A stretch of DNA of 7,502 nt from Akkermansia muciniphila (GCA_943331195.2 CALQKQ020000170.1:1-7502); one strand, 5' to 3'; shown: positions 1 to 6,609, counted from the stretch's first letter. Numbers and translations are program-made. Notes: a model not told the origin generated them from the letters alone.

Positions 1-602
1 GGAATCGCGCTCACCACCACATTGTCCACCCGATTCCCCCCTGTCGCCGCGATCCCCGTCTCCGTTTGCCGCAGCCGCAAGCGCAGCTCCGCCACCTGCT
101 CCACCGCCGCCACCCCCGAGAGATCGGCGGTAAACCCAAACAGCCCGTTCGGTACCGCACTGCTCCAGGCATTCGGCGCCACCGTAGTTAGGACGGTGTA
201 GCCACTGAGAAAAGCGGTGTAGGAAACGCCGTCGACACTGTATTCAAAATCAAACGTGCTCGGCCCCGTAGACGTTCGCGCCTGATCCCACGTCACCACG
301 ATGTCCACATAGTTCAAGGTCGCCACGCGAAATTCATAGTAGTCCCCCTGCCGCCAGTTGTTCGAACTCAAGGCATTGGCGGATCCATTCCCCGTCGGCG
401 TGCTGTAGTCCGTGCTGCTAGAGGCGTGAACCCCATGGGCCGTCCCCACACCCTCATCGGCCCCAATCGGCCCCAACTCGGCCGCGTCCGTCGCTCCCGC
501 CAACACGTTCGTTTCAAACGTCCACCGCGCTAGTACCGTCGACGCCGGCGCTAGGCTGATTCCACTCGCAAAACAGGCCAACACAAAACTGAGTTTTTTC
601 AT
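1..602 (-). CDS. Exported PEP-CTERM-like protein, C-terminus cut by window edge
   Basis: An uninterrupted frame starts at ATG 602-600 and runs off the left edge, giving 200 codons. The N-terminus (MKKLSFVLACFASGISLAPA) is a signal peptide: two Lys, a hydrophobic core and a small-residue cleavage region near residues 16-21. The mature part is rich in Ser, Thr, Gly, Ala and Asn, with beta-type segments such as NNWRQGDYYEFRV (about 82-94) and WTFETN near the mature N-terminus. Composition and motifs resemble the secreted, all-beta PEP-CTERM proteins of Verrucomicrobiota. These are anchored or processed at the cell surface by exosortase. The last readable residues are NVVVSAIP, where such proteins usually reach the (V/I)-P-E-P sorting motif, so only the sorting tail of about 25 residues is probably missing. 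No clear Shine-Dalgarno precedes the start. The specific function is unknown. The reading frame is well supported; the family assignment is inference because the sorting signal itself lies outside. Confidence 0.78.
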   Translation of the reverse strand, partial: MKKLSFVLACFASGISLAPASTVLARWTFETNVLAGATDAAELGPIGADEGVGTAHGVHASSSTDYSTPTGNGSANALSSNNWRQGDYYEFRVATLNYVDIVVTWDQARTSTGPSTFDFEYSVDGVSYTAFLSGYTVLTTVAPNAWSSAVPNGLFGFTADLSGVAAVEQVAELRLRLRQTETGIAATGGNRVDNVVVSAI

Positions 603-677
603 TCAAAAGGCTATTGGTTTCTTTGTCAGGAATAGACACCGCAGCCCGGGTCGCTGCCACCTGGAACAAACCTCAAA

Positions 678-696
678 GGGGACTAAGGAAGCCCCC
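678..696 (-). terminator. Weak candidate terminator hairpin after the hydrolase gene
   Basis: On the - strand this reads GGGGGCT-TCCTT-AGTCCCC, a 7-bp stem (one G-U wobble) with a 5-base loop, followed by TTTGAGGTTTG. It lies about 90 bases downstream of the hydrolase stop and before the next - strand gene. The wobble favours the - strand transcript, because the + strand version carries an A-C mismatch. The U-tract is only three bases, so intrinsic termination is uncertain. The rest of the 182-base gap (603-784) holds no other structure I can support. Confidence 0.3.
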
Positions 697-784
697 GCAG
701 CTGACTAGCGCAAAACGCCAAGCCCATCCCATCCTCGTGCCCAGGCCGCTCCCCGGAAATTCAACCCAAAAACCAGCCTCCCCC

Positions 785-1534
785 TCACTCCCCAAACTGC
801 CCCGTCCGCAAAAACCGCAGCACCTCCCCGAGCGCCTCCCGGTTGCGCGGCATCGCCGTGTGCGAGGTCCGCACCACCCGAAACTCCCCCATGCCCTGGA
901 GCCGACCGCTGGCCACCGGCACCACCCCATCGTCCTCCCCCTTCATGAAAATCGAAAAGAACGGAAACCAGCCAGGCTGATTGCCCATCAGCACCCCCGG
1001 CGCGTAGTCGACCCCCTCGGCGCGCCGACCGCTGCCCTCGCCCCGCCCCGGCCAGCCACAAGACGAGGCCGCCGCCGGACTCAAGAGCCGCCCCAGCGGC
1101 TTCCAGCGCAGCGCCTCCGCCAAGGGCGTCCCTTGGTTTGGTGCCGCCAACAAGACCACCCGACCCAGCCGCTCCGGTTTCCCATCCGCCAAATACTCCC
1201 GCACCACCAGCGCCCCCATGGAGTGCCCCACCAGGTGAATCCGCTTGTGTGGGTCGCGGCATTGCTCCTCCACCACCTGCCGCACCCACTGCGCCGCCGC
1301 CTCCGGATTCGCCACCTTGTGCGAAGGATAGCGCACATTGAGCGTCTCATAGCCCTCCGCGTGAAGATACGCTGCGGTCGGCTCTAGCGTGTTGCGAAAC
1401 CAGTCCAACCCATGCACCAACACCACATAGTCCCCCGCTCCCGCCTGGTGTTCCACTTGAAACCGCGCCGCGACCGCCCCAGGAGACCGGCCTAAAACAG
1501 CCACTCCGCAAAGGATCATCAACCAGCGACGCAT
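785..1534 (-). CDS. Exported alpha/beta hydrolase (lipase/esterase-like)
   Basis: A 249-residue serine hydrolase of the alpha/beta fold. A signal peptide occupies about residues 1-23, with an AVAA cleavage region, so the enzyme should act outside the cytoplasm. An oxyanion-hole motif VLVHG lies at 38-42. The nucleophile elbow GHSMG is at 103-107 (Ser105), the acid is probably Asp202 in EDDGVVPV, and the catalytic His is His225 in TSHTAMP. The C-terminal pattern DGVVPV, GRLQGM, SH, FLRTGQF is typical of bacterial PGAP1/triacylglycerol-lipase-like hydrolases. The natural substrate, probably an ester or lipid, cannot be read from sequence. The stretch at about 153-173 is low-complexity (Ala, Gly, Arg, Ser) and less conserved-looking, but the frame stays intact to the C-terminus. 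It follows the Hsp33-like gene by 52 bases on the same strand, so cotranscription is plausible. GAGGG directly abuts the ATG, too close to be a good Shine-Dalgarno site. Confidence 0.88.
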   Translation of the reverse strand: MRRWLMILCGVAVLGRSPGAVAARFQVEHQAGAGDYVVLVHGLDWFRNTLEPTAAYLHAEGYETLNVRYPSHKVANPEAAAQWVRQVVEEQCRDPHKRIHLVGHSMGALVVREYLADGKPERLGRVVLLAAPNQGTPLAEALRWKPLGRLLSPAAASSCGWPGRGEGSGRRAEGVDYAPGVLMGNQPGWFPFFSIFMKGEDDGVVPVASGRLQGMGEFRVVRTSHTAMPRNREALGEVLRFLRTGQFGE

Positions 1535-1586
1535 CCCTCATGCTACGCCCTCGCTTCCCCCGCGCCACCGCAGATTCGCCCGGCCC

Positions 1587-2414
1587 TCAGCGCTTCCCCT
1601 CTTCGACCAACCACGCCTCAAATTGCTCCCGGTGCGCCCGATACAACTTCCCACAGCGCGGACAGGTCACTTTCAAAAACTCATCCCCCGCAAACAAAGC
1701 CTCCAATCCCCCAAACGCTCCGTCCACCCAGGCCCCCGCATGCGGCGACAAGACCTGGTAGATCCGCTCCAAGGTGCAGCCGCAGCCCCAGTGATAGTGC
1801 CGCGTCTCGAGCAAACTCAGCTCCTCGCTCTGATCCAGCCCCCGCACGCCCTCCTCCGTCAGTCCCTCCAACCACGTCACATCACAGCCCGGCTGCGCGC
1901 TGATAAACACATAGTCCTCCGCCTGCGGCTCAAAACACCGCGCCAAGCGCTGCTCGCTCTGCCGGTAATATTGCTCCACTACCCTAAAAAAATCCACCCC
2001 CTCAATCTCCACCGTGCTCTGCCGCGCCGGGTCCAAATGCTTCTGCGCCTGCGCATAAAATAAACTCCGCTCCCCCCGCCGCACGTCCTCGGTAAACACC
2101 CGCCCCGTCACCCCGCCCGTGTTGTTGTCCACCGCCACAAAAAAATTCGCCAGGGGATGCTGAAAATTCACCGTCCAGGCATGGCGCTCACTCCACGGCC
2201 GCGACGCCCCGTGCAGCGTCACCCCCACTAAGGCCTCCTTCAACATCCGATCCAACTCCGCCGGATGCTTCACCCCGCACTCTAACAAGTGCAAATAGTA
2301 GTCCATGAACATCCCGCTGAACCCCCCCCGCACCAACAGCGCATTGCGCCCCCTCACAAAATAACATCTCACCTCCGTAGAGATTGCGGCATCGTCGGCA
2401 GGGGGCTGTTCCAT
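1587..2414 (-). CDS. hslO: Divergent Hsp33-family redox-regulated chaperone
   Basis: A cytoplasmic protein of 275 residues, close to the usual Hsp33 length (about 290). Hsp33 is a holdase that is inactive with zinc bound to four reduced Cys and activated by oxidation. The C-terminal zinc module is present: GCGC at about 210-213 and CPRC at about 251-254, followed by GKLYR. The helical core motif (FFRVVEQYYRQSEQ, about 142-155) matches the 'Y..SEQ' segment of the family. The N-terminal core contains WTVNFQHPLANFF and VTGRVFTEDV, which differ from the E. coli protein but resemble the Verrucomicrobiota branch as I know it. The spacing between the two Cys pairs is 37 residues, against 30 in E. 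coli. The start could be the GTG at 2417 or the ATG at 2414. I chose ATG, with a weak AGG just upstream and a G-run about 11 bases away. It faces a divergent + strand gene and is followed by the hydrolase gene. Confidence 0.75.
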   Translation of the reverse strand: MEQPPADDAAISTEVRCYFVRGRNALLVRGGFSGMFMDYYLHLLECGVKHPAELDRMLKEALVGVTLHGASRPWSERHAWTVNFQHPLANFFVAVDNNTGGVTGRVFTEDVRRGERSLFYAQAQKHLDPARQSTVEIEGVDFFRVVEQYYRQSEQRLARCFEPQAEDYVFISAQPGCDVTWLEGLTEEGVRGLDQSEELSLLETRHYHWGCGCTLERIYQVLSPHAGAWVDGAFGGLEALFAGDEFLKVTCPRCGKLYRAHREQFEAWLVEEGKR

Positions 2415-2481
2415 CACCTAAAAAACCCCCAGTCTCCCAGATCACAAGCCCAAGTCTTCCCCCTCCCCTCGCGCTTCCAGC

Positions 2482-2515
2482 TTGGCGCGGCCCCATTTCC
2501 CAGTACACTCCTCCC
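2482..2515 (+). promoter_or_regulatory. Candidate sigma-70-type promoter giving a leaderless transcript
   Basis: TTGGCG (2482-2487) and TACACT (2504-2509) are separated by 16 bases. Only six bases lie between TACACT and the ATG at 2516, so transcription would begin at or next to the start codon. No purine-rich ribosome-binding site is possible there, since the bases before ATG are CCTCCC. This is the typical layout of a leaderless gene. The two hexamers match consensus partially (TTG of -35; TA and final T of -10). The assignment is inference from position and sequence. Confidence 0.45.
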
Positions 2516-3946
2516 ATGAAGCGCCTCCTCCTCCCCCTGCTGCTCGCCCTGCCCGCAGTCGCCCAGGACAGCCCCGCGCCTTCCCCCGTCCCCTCGGTCC
2601 GCCTCCAAGCCGACGACAAAGTCGGCCGCACCTACGCCGAAGGCAGCCCCTTCATCATTTGGGGCGGCCAGCGCCCCCAGCGCTCCCACCTCTTCTCCGC
2701 CGCCACCCTGGTCCGCCGCGCCGTCCTCGAAGCCCTCCACCTCCCCGACACCTGGTCCCACCCCATCGTGCTCCAACTCCGCGAACCCCTCGCCCAAGGC
2801 AGCGACGCCCGCCCCCCCGTCTGGACCACCATCTCCCAAGTCGAAGGCGGATTCCGCCTCGAAATCAACCTCGTCCCCCAACACGGTGCCGTCCCCGGCC
2901 CCCTCCTCCAAGAAAATCTCGTCCGCGCCATCCTCGCCGACCGCATCCTCCGAGGACAAGAAAAACGCGACCTCGCCAACGCCCCCTCTCCTCCCCCCGA
3001 TTGGCTCCTCCACGGCACCCTCGCCCTGCTCGAGTACCGCCAACTCGGCCGCATGAGCCAAACCTTCTCCCGCATCTTCCAACTCGGCCGCGTCCTCTCC
3101 GTCTCCGAAATCCTCAACGCCGACCCCACCGGCATGGACTCCGTCAGCCTCACCGTCTACCAAGTCTCCTCCGGCGCCCTCCTCATGATGCTCATCGAGC
3201 AACCCTCCGGCCCCCAGTTGCTCGCCAACCTCCTCCCCTCCCTCGCCCTCCCCGGCATCGACTACGCCCAACGCATCGAACAAGCCTTCCCCGCCCTCAC
3301 CGGCTCCGCCAACAGCCTCTCCAAATGGTGGTCCCTCCAAGTCGCCTCCCTCTCCCAGCCAGGCCTCGACGAAGTCGCCACCCCCGCCGAAACCGAGCGC
3401 CAACTCGCCGACGCCCTCGTGCTCCGCTTCACTTCCCCACCTCCCGAGGCCAAGCGCCCTAGCGCCATCAAGCGCCTCTTCGCCCGCGAACCCGTTGCCG
3501 CCCTCCCCGACCCCGACTCCCCGCCACCCGCCTCCTTCAGCGCCCCCCTCCAAGACTACCCTCGCGTCCTCGCCCTCCCCGACCCCGCGCCTCCCTTCAA
3601 CCAAGTCGACCTCGCCCTCACCCGCCTCATGCTGCGCGCCCACCCCGTCTACCGCCCCCTCATCCAAGAATACCAAACCGCCGTCCGCCTCCTCGCCAAA
3701 GGCAAACCCCCCAAGACCCTCCCCACTACCCTAAATAGACTCGCCAGCACCCGCGAAAAACTCGCCGCCACCCTCCGCCAGATCGAAGACCACCTCGACT
3801 GGTTCCAAACCACCCAGTCCACCTCCCCCAGCGGCGCCTTCGACGGCTACCTCAAAACCGCCGACCAGCTCGACCAAGCCCCTCCCCCGCGCCCCGACCC
3901 GCTCTCCCGCTACCTCGACGAAATCGAAGCCGCCTCCCAGCCTTAG
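2516..3946 (+). CDS. Secreted protein with degenerate peptidase-MA-like domain
   Basis: A 476-residue exported protein. The signal peptide is clear: MKR, a Leu-rich core, and cleavage after AVA at residue 16. I do not recognise a named gene. Residues about 55-275 follow the layout of a peptidase-MA-like (gluzincin) domain: a helix where HExxH should be (LLQENLVRAIL, 130-140), then PPDWLLHGTLALLE (160-173) in the place of the usual 'P-x-W-x-x-E-G-x-A'. A helical block then ends in a W (SLSKWW, 267-272), as in proteins that read 'Y..S..l..yL....G' to 'W'. The site that should read HExxH reads QENLV and the second-helix Glu is His, so zinc binding is probably lost. A Pro-rich linker follows (about 306-360, ALPDP twice), then a helical C-terminal part (361-476). 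The frame is open further upstream to 2384, but that part has no signal and overlaps the divergent gene. Ends 7 bases before a convergent gene. Confidence 0.8.
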   Translation: MKRLLLPLLLALPAVAQDSPAPSPVPSVRLQADDKVGRTYAEGSPFIIWGGQRPQRSHLFSAATLVRRAVLEALHLPDTWSHPIVLQLREPLAQGSDARPPVWTTISQVEGGFRLEINLVPQHGAVPGPLLQENLVRAILADRILRGQEKRDLANAPSPPPDWLLHGTLALLEYRQLGRMSQTFSRIFQLGRVLSVSEILNADPTGMDSVSLTVYQVSSGALLMMLIEQPSGPQLLANLLPSLALPGIDYAQRIEQAFPALTGSANSLSKWWSLQVASLSQPGLDEVATPAETERQLADALVLRFTSPPPEAKRPSAIKRLFAREPVAALPDPDSPPPASFSAPLQDYPRVLALPDPAPPFNQVDLALTRLMLRAHPVYRPLIQEYQTAVRLLAKGKPPKTLPTTLNRLASTREKLAATLRQIEDHLDWFQTTQSTSPSGAFDGYLKTADQLDQAPPPRPDPLSRYLDEIEAASQP

Positions 3947-3953
3947 CCCCAGC

Positions 3954-4892
3954 TCAGTGCATCTCCACCGCACAGTGCCCCAGGCCCCCGCGGAAATAGT
4001 TGAATTGCACCTCCGGATGCTCCCCCAGCAAGGACATCGGCACGGCGCTGTCCGCCACCCGCTGCGAAATCATCAGCGCCGTCAGCCGCTGCCCTAGAGG
4101 ATTATCGTGCACCCCCGCGTGCCAAATCGATACCTTCTCCGCCAGCCACGTCTCCTGCGGCCCCACCGTGATCGCCTGACTCGGCACCATCGTAATGTTG
4201 CCGCCCCCCGACGTCCGCGCATTCTGCATCAAGGTCACCGGATGCAAGTCCACCACCCGCGTCCCCAGCGCCCGATATTCCGCCGGCGTCGGCGGCACCT
4301 CCGCATAAACCCCCTCCCGCTTCACCGGATCATTGAACGCCCAATGTTTGATGTCTCCCTGCCCTCCCTGCATCACCGCACACCGCACCCCACTCCGCCA
4401 ACTGTCCCGATACGCCCCCACCGCCGCCTTCGGAAAATGTAGGTTCTCCTCCGGCATCGCCAACTCCGGCCGAATCCGCCCAAATAACAACTCCCGATCC
4501 GCCCGCTCAAACGACAGCGGATGCCCCACCGGCACCTCCCGACCCGTCGCCCCATCATACCACTCATCCATCCCCCAAAAATGCGCGTGCCGCAGCGAAA
4601 TCCCCAACTCATTCACCAAGCGCGCCACCAACGGCAACTGCTCGGTCGGCCCAATCGGACCGCAAATCCCCACCGGTTGCGCCGCCGTCGCCTGCTTCCA
4701 CGCCTGAATGTATTCCAAGGCCTCCGCTAAATAAAAATCCTCCAAGGTGTCGTAAAAAACCACCCGAAACCCCGGCCGCGAAAGCTGCGCCACATCCCGC
4801 GCCGTCAGCGCCGCCGCCTCCCGGATCAAGGCCGGATCCAACGTGGTATAATCCCACCATCCCGGGGCAATGCTGCTCAATGGTCGCGACAT
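3954..4892 (-). CDS. NagB-family glucosamine-6-phosphate isomerase/deaminase-like protein
   Basis: A 312-residue cytoplasmic protein of the NagB/RpiA/SugP-isomerase fold. NagB converts glucosamine-6-phosphate to fructose-6-phosphate and ammonia. The motif WGMDEW (106-111, Asp109) corresponds to the NagB 'MDEY' base. GGQGDIKHWAFNDP (176-189) corresponds to 'GxGxDGHIAFNEP', giving Asp180, His183 and Asp188. There is one extra residue between Asp and His, and Asp replaces the usual Glu. It is about 45 residues longer than E. coli NagB (266), mostly at the N-terminus. These changes mark a divergent subfamily, so the exact sugar phosphate is uncertain. The frame extends to 4940, but the N-terminal 16 codons overlap the preceding stop region. 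I chose ATG 4892, which is preceded by a very AT-rich 23-base gap without Shine-Dalgarno. It lies directly downstream of the PIG-L gene, and both are probably one transcript. Confidence 0.8.
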   Translation of the reverse strand: MSRPLSSIAPGWWDYTTLDPALIREAAALTARDVAQLSRPGFRVVFYDTLEDFYLAEALEYIQAWKQATAAQPVGICGPIGPTEQLPLVARLVNELGISLRHAHFWGMDEWYDGATGREVPVGHPLSFERADRELLFGRIRPELAMPEENLHFPKAAVGAYRDSWRSGVRCAVMQGGQGDIKHWAFNDPVKREGVYAEVPPTPAEYRALGTRVVDLHPVTLMQNARTSGGGNITMVPSQAITVGPQETWLAEKVSIWHAGVHDNPLGQRLTALMISQRVADSAVPMSLLGEHPEVQFNYFRGGLGHCAVEMH

Positions 4893-4915
4893 AGTATTTA
4901 ATAAGTTAGTTGTTT
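4893..4915 (-). other. AT-rich intergenic spacer between PIG-L and NagB-like genes
   Basis: Between the PIG-L stop codon and the NagB-like ATG lie 23 bases that are almost wholly A and T, the most AT-rich stretch in an otherwise very GC-rich window. On the - strand it carries TATTAA (4903-4898), five bases from the ATG, and no Shine-Dalgarno site. It could be an internal -10 element giving a leaderless transcript or simply an unstructured initiation region. No matching -35 at normal spacing is seen. Confidence 0.3.
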
Positions 4916-5659
4916 CTAAAGCTCCGCCAAAGGATTCCACTCCTCCCGCGCCATGCCCAGCGCCAAGTGCCGCCGCCAGCCCTCCGCCGCGCCCCCCCGT
5001 CCGCTCCGCTGTCCCAGCGCCAGACCGCTCGCCACCATCGCTTCCACATAGCTGCTCATCCCCTGCGTCTTATCCAGCCAGGCCTGCTGCGACTCGTGCG
5101 CCTCCAGCGCCCGCCGCTTCCGCGCCATCACCCCGCTGATATCCACATAAACATCTGGCTCCACCACCTCCCCCAAGGGCCCGCGCCCCCCGTGCGGCAT
5201 CGCATGGTAAACCACCACCTCCCCCGCCGCCCCGGGCCGCCTCGGCTCACTCGCAAAATTCGGCACCCGCTTCGCAAACGCCGCCGTCACCGCCAAGCGC
5301 GCCGTCTCCATGTGGTCCTCCATGTAATCCTGCAAAGCATGCGTCAACACGATCCCAGGATTCACCTCCCGCACCACCGCCGCCACCTTCCGCAACAATT
5401 CCACCGAATAGATAATCTCCAAATCCTTCCCCACCGGCGGATAAAACACCGCTCCCAAGCGCGCCGCCCCTTCTTTCGCCTCCTCCAACCGCAGCGCCGC
5501 CACCTGCTCCCCATCCATCACCTCGCTCCCTCCATTCCCACACGACAGGTTAAAATAATGCAGCTCCCACCCCGCCTCCGCCAGCCGCAACATCGTGCCC
5601 GCCATCCCGATCTCAATATCGTCAGGATGCGCGGCTATGGCTAAAACCCTCGGCTTCAT
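4916..5659 (-). CDS. PIG-L/LmbE-family zinc-dependent deacetylase
   Basis: A 247-residue cytoplasmic enzyme of the PIG-L (LmbE) family, which removes N-acetyl groups from GlcNAc-type substrates using zinc. The N-terminal motif AAHPDDIEIG (9-18) supplies His11 and Asp14 as zinc ligands and Asp13 as base. The third ligand is His116 in the segment HALQDYMEDH (107-116), matching the family 'H..D...DH' pattern. SCGNGGS (39-45) and E/R-rich helix RLEEAKEGAARLG (57-69) are also typical. Length fits the family. The frame could begin at a GTG at 5692, but ATG 5659 is preceded by AGGAGG at a 5-base spacing and puts the AHPDD strand where the family has it. The NagB-like gene follows 23 bases downstream, suggesting joint action on an acetylated amino sugar or its phosphate. 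The precise substrate (free GlcNAc, a conjugate, or GlcNAc-6-P) is not visible. Confidence 0.88.
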   Translation of the reverse strand: MKPRVLAIAAHPDDIEIGMAGTMLRLAEAGWELHYFNLSCGNGGSEVMDGEQVAALRLEEAKEGAARLGAVFYPPVGKDLEIIYSVELLRKVAAVVREVNPGIVLTHALQDYMEDHMETARLAVTAAFAKRVPNFASEPRRPGAAGEVVVYHAMPHGGRGPLGEVVEPDVYVDISGVMARKRRALEAHESQQAWLDKTQGMSSYVEAMVASGLALGQRSGRGGAAEGWRRHLALGMAREEWNPLAEL

Positions 5660-5664
5660 CCTCT

Positions 5665-5670
5665 CCTCCT
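5665..5670 (-). promoter_or_regulatory. Strong Shine-Dalgarno site of the PIG-L gene
   Basis: AGGAGG on the - strand, five bases before ATG 5659. It decides the start over the longer GTG alternative at 5692 and is the only near-perfect Shine-Dalgarno at proper spacing among the starts in this window. Confidence 0.7.
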
Positions 5671-5718
5671 CACCCTTCCCCGCGGCCTCCACAATCCCAA
5701 ATCCCAGCCCCCGCGCCC

Positions 5719-5754
5719 TTGCACCGCTCGCTCCCTGACCGCATCCTTCCCTTC
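5719..5754 (+). promoter_or_regulatory. Possible promoter before the dehydrogenase gene
   Basis: TTGCAC (5719-5724) and CATCCT (5742-5747) are 17 bases apart, and only seven bases separate the latter from ATG 5755. This repeats the close-to-start layout seen before the gene at 2516, and again no ribosome-binding site is present. The hexamers are poor matches to consensus, so this is a weak call. It lies in the 95-base divergent gap with the PIG-L gene. Confidence 0.25.
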
Positions 5755-6609
5755 ATGACTCTCCCCCTCCGCCCAGGCATCGCCGGACTTGGCATCATCG
5801 GACAGCGCGTCTCCGCCGCCCTCCGCTCCCGCGGCCTTTCCCCTGCCGTCTGGAACCGCAGCCCCCTCCCCGACCACCCCGGCTGGGTCCACACCCCCGC
5901 CGCCCTCGCCCACGCCAGCGATGCCCTCCAATTCTTCCTCACCGACGGCCCCGCCCTCCTCAGCGTCCTAGCCGACATGCAGCCCGCCCTCGGACCAGGC
6001 AAAATCATCGTCAATTCCTCCACCATCTCCCTCTCCGACACCACCAGCGCCGCTAAATTAGTCGCCGAAACCGGCGCCGCCTTCCTCGACGCCCCCTTCA
6101 CTGGCAGCAAAAACGCCGCCGCCGCCGGCCAACTCACCTACTACATCGGCGGCGACCCCGACCTCCTCGAAACCGTCCGCCCCCTCCTCGAAGCCAGCGC
6201 CAAAGAAATCCTCTTCACCGGCCCCTCCGGCAGCGCCACCATCCTCAAAATCGCCACCAACATGGTCTCCGCCACCGTCGTCGGCATCCTCTCCGAAGCC
6301 ATGGGCCTCGTCGCCGCCCAAGGCATCCCCCTCAGCCAATTCGAAGCCGCCCTCGCCCGCAACGCCGTCGCCTCCGGCCTCTCCGCCATGAAGGTCCCCT
6401 CCATGATCGCCGCCGACTTCAGCCCCCACTTCTCCCTCAAAAATATGCTCAAGGACGCCTCCTTCGGCCTCCAACTCGCCCACCACTCCGGCCTCCAACT
6501 CCCCATCCTCTCCACCGTCGCCGAAGGCATGGCCGAAATGACCGCCAACGGCCGCGGCAACGACGACTACTCCGTCATGGCCTGCAACTACCTCCCCTCC
6601 AAAGCATGA
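5755..6609 (+). CDS. Beta-hydroxyacid dehydrogenase (glyoxylate/semialdehyde reductase-like)
   Basis: A 284-residue cytoplasmic oxidoreductase of the beta-hydroxyacid dehydrogenase family. The Rossmann motif GLGIIG is at 11-16, and the second strand ends in NRS (34-36), which usually goes with NADP(H). The substrate-binding signature is DAPFTGSKNAAAAGQL (112-127). Its GSK-x-A form is closer to the glyoxylate/succinic-semialdehyde reductase branch (GLYR, GHBDH) than to 3-hydroxyisobutyrate dehydrogenase (SGG). The catalytic Lys is Lys165 in ILKIATNM, with Asn169 nearby. FSLKNMLKDASFGLQLA (226-242) is the family C-terminal helix, and the length is normal (about 290). The frame opens at a TTG at 5719, but ATG 5755 places the Rossmann strand correctly. 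The stop overlaps the next gene's start as ATGA, so translation is probably coupled. Exact substrate is not determined. Confidence 0.88.
   Translation: MTLPLRPGIAGLGIIGQRVSAALRSRGLSPAVWNRSPLPDHPGWVHTPAALAHASDALQFFLTDGPALLSVLADMQPALGPGKIIVNSSTISLSDTTSAAKLVAETGAAFLDAPFTGSKNAAAAGQLTYYIGGDPDLLETVRPLLEASAKEILFTGPSGSATILKIATNMVSATVVGILSEAMGLVAAQGIPLSQFEAALARNAVASGLSAMKVPSMIAADFSPHFSLKNMLKDASFGLQLAHHSGLQLPILSTVAEGMAEMTANGRGNDDYSVMACNYLPSKA

Noticed and set aside
1237..1312. Possible frameshift or pseudogene in the hydrolase because of odd low-complexity sequence in its middle
   Set aside because: The odd stretch is elsewhere (about 1016-1078), and the acid and His motifs follow in the same frame with a normal C-terminus, so the gene looks intact.
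614..1387. A 257-codon + strand frame opposite the hydrolase
   Set aside because: Pro/Arg/His-rich shadow; the - strand frame has a full catalytic triad and signal peptide.
2384..2515. Upstream extension of the secreted protein frame by 44 codons
   Set aside because: It would overlap the divergent Hsp33-like start and bury the signal peptide; ATG 2516 gives a proper N-terminal signal.
2482..3462. A 326-codon + strand frame overlapping the secreted protein gene
   Set aside because: The product is almost only Pro, Arg and His, the usual shifted reading of CTC/GCC-rich codons; the frame starting at 2516 has a signal peptide and normal protein composition.
2414..3676. A 420-codon open frame on the - strand opposite the secreted protein gene
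   Set aside because: Its product is a monotonous Gly/Glu/Ala/Asp string with no domain. It arises because C-rich coding sequence on + leaves few stops on -.
3947..3953. A bidirectional terminator between the convergent genes
   Set aside because: Only seven bases separate the stops and no hairpin with U-tract is visible there.
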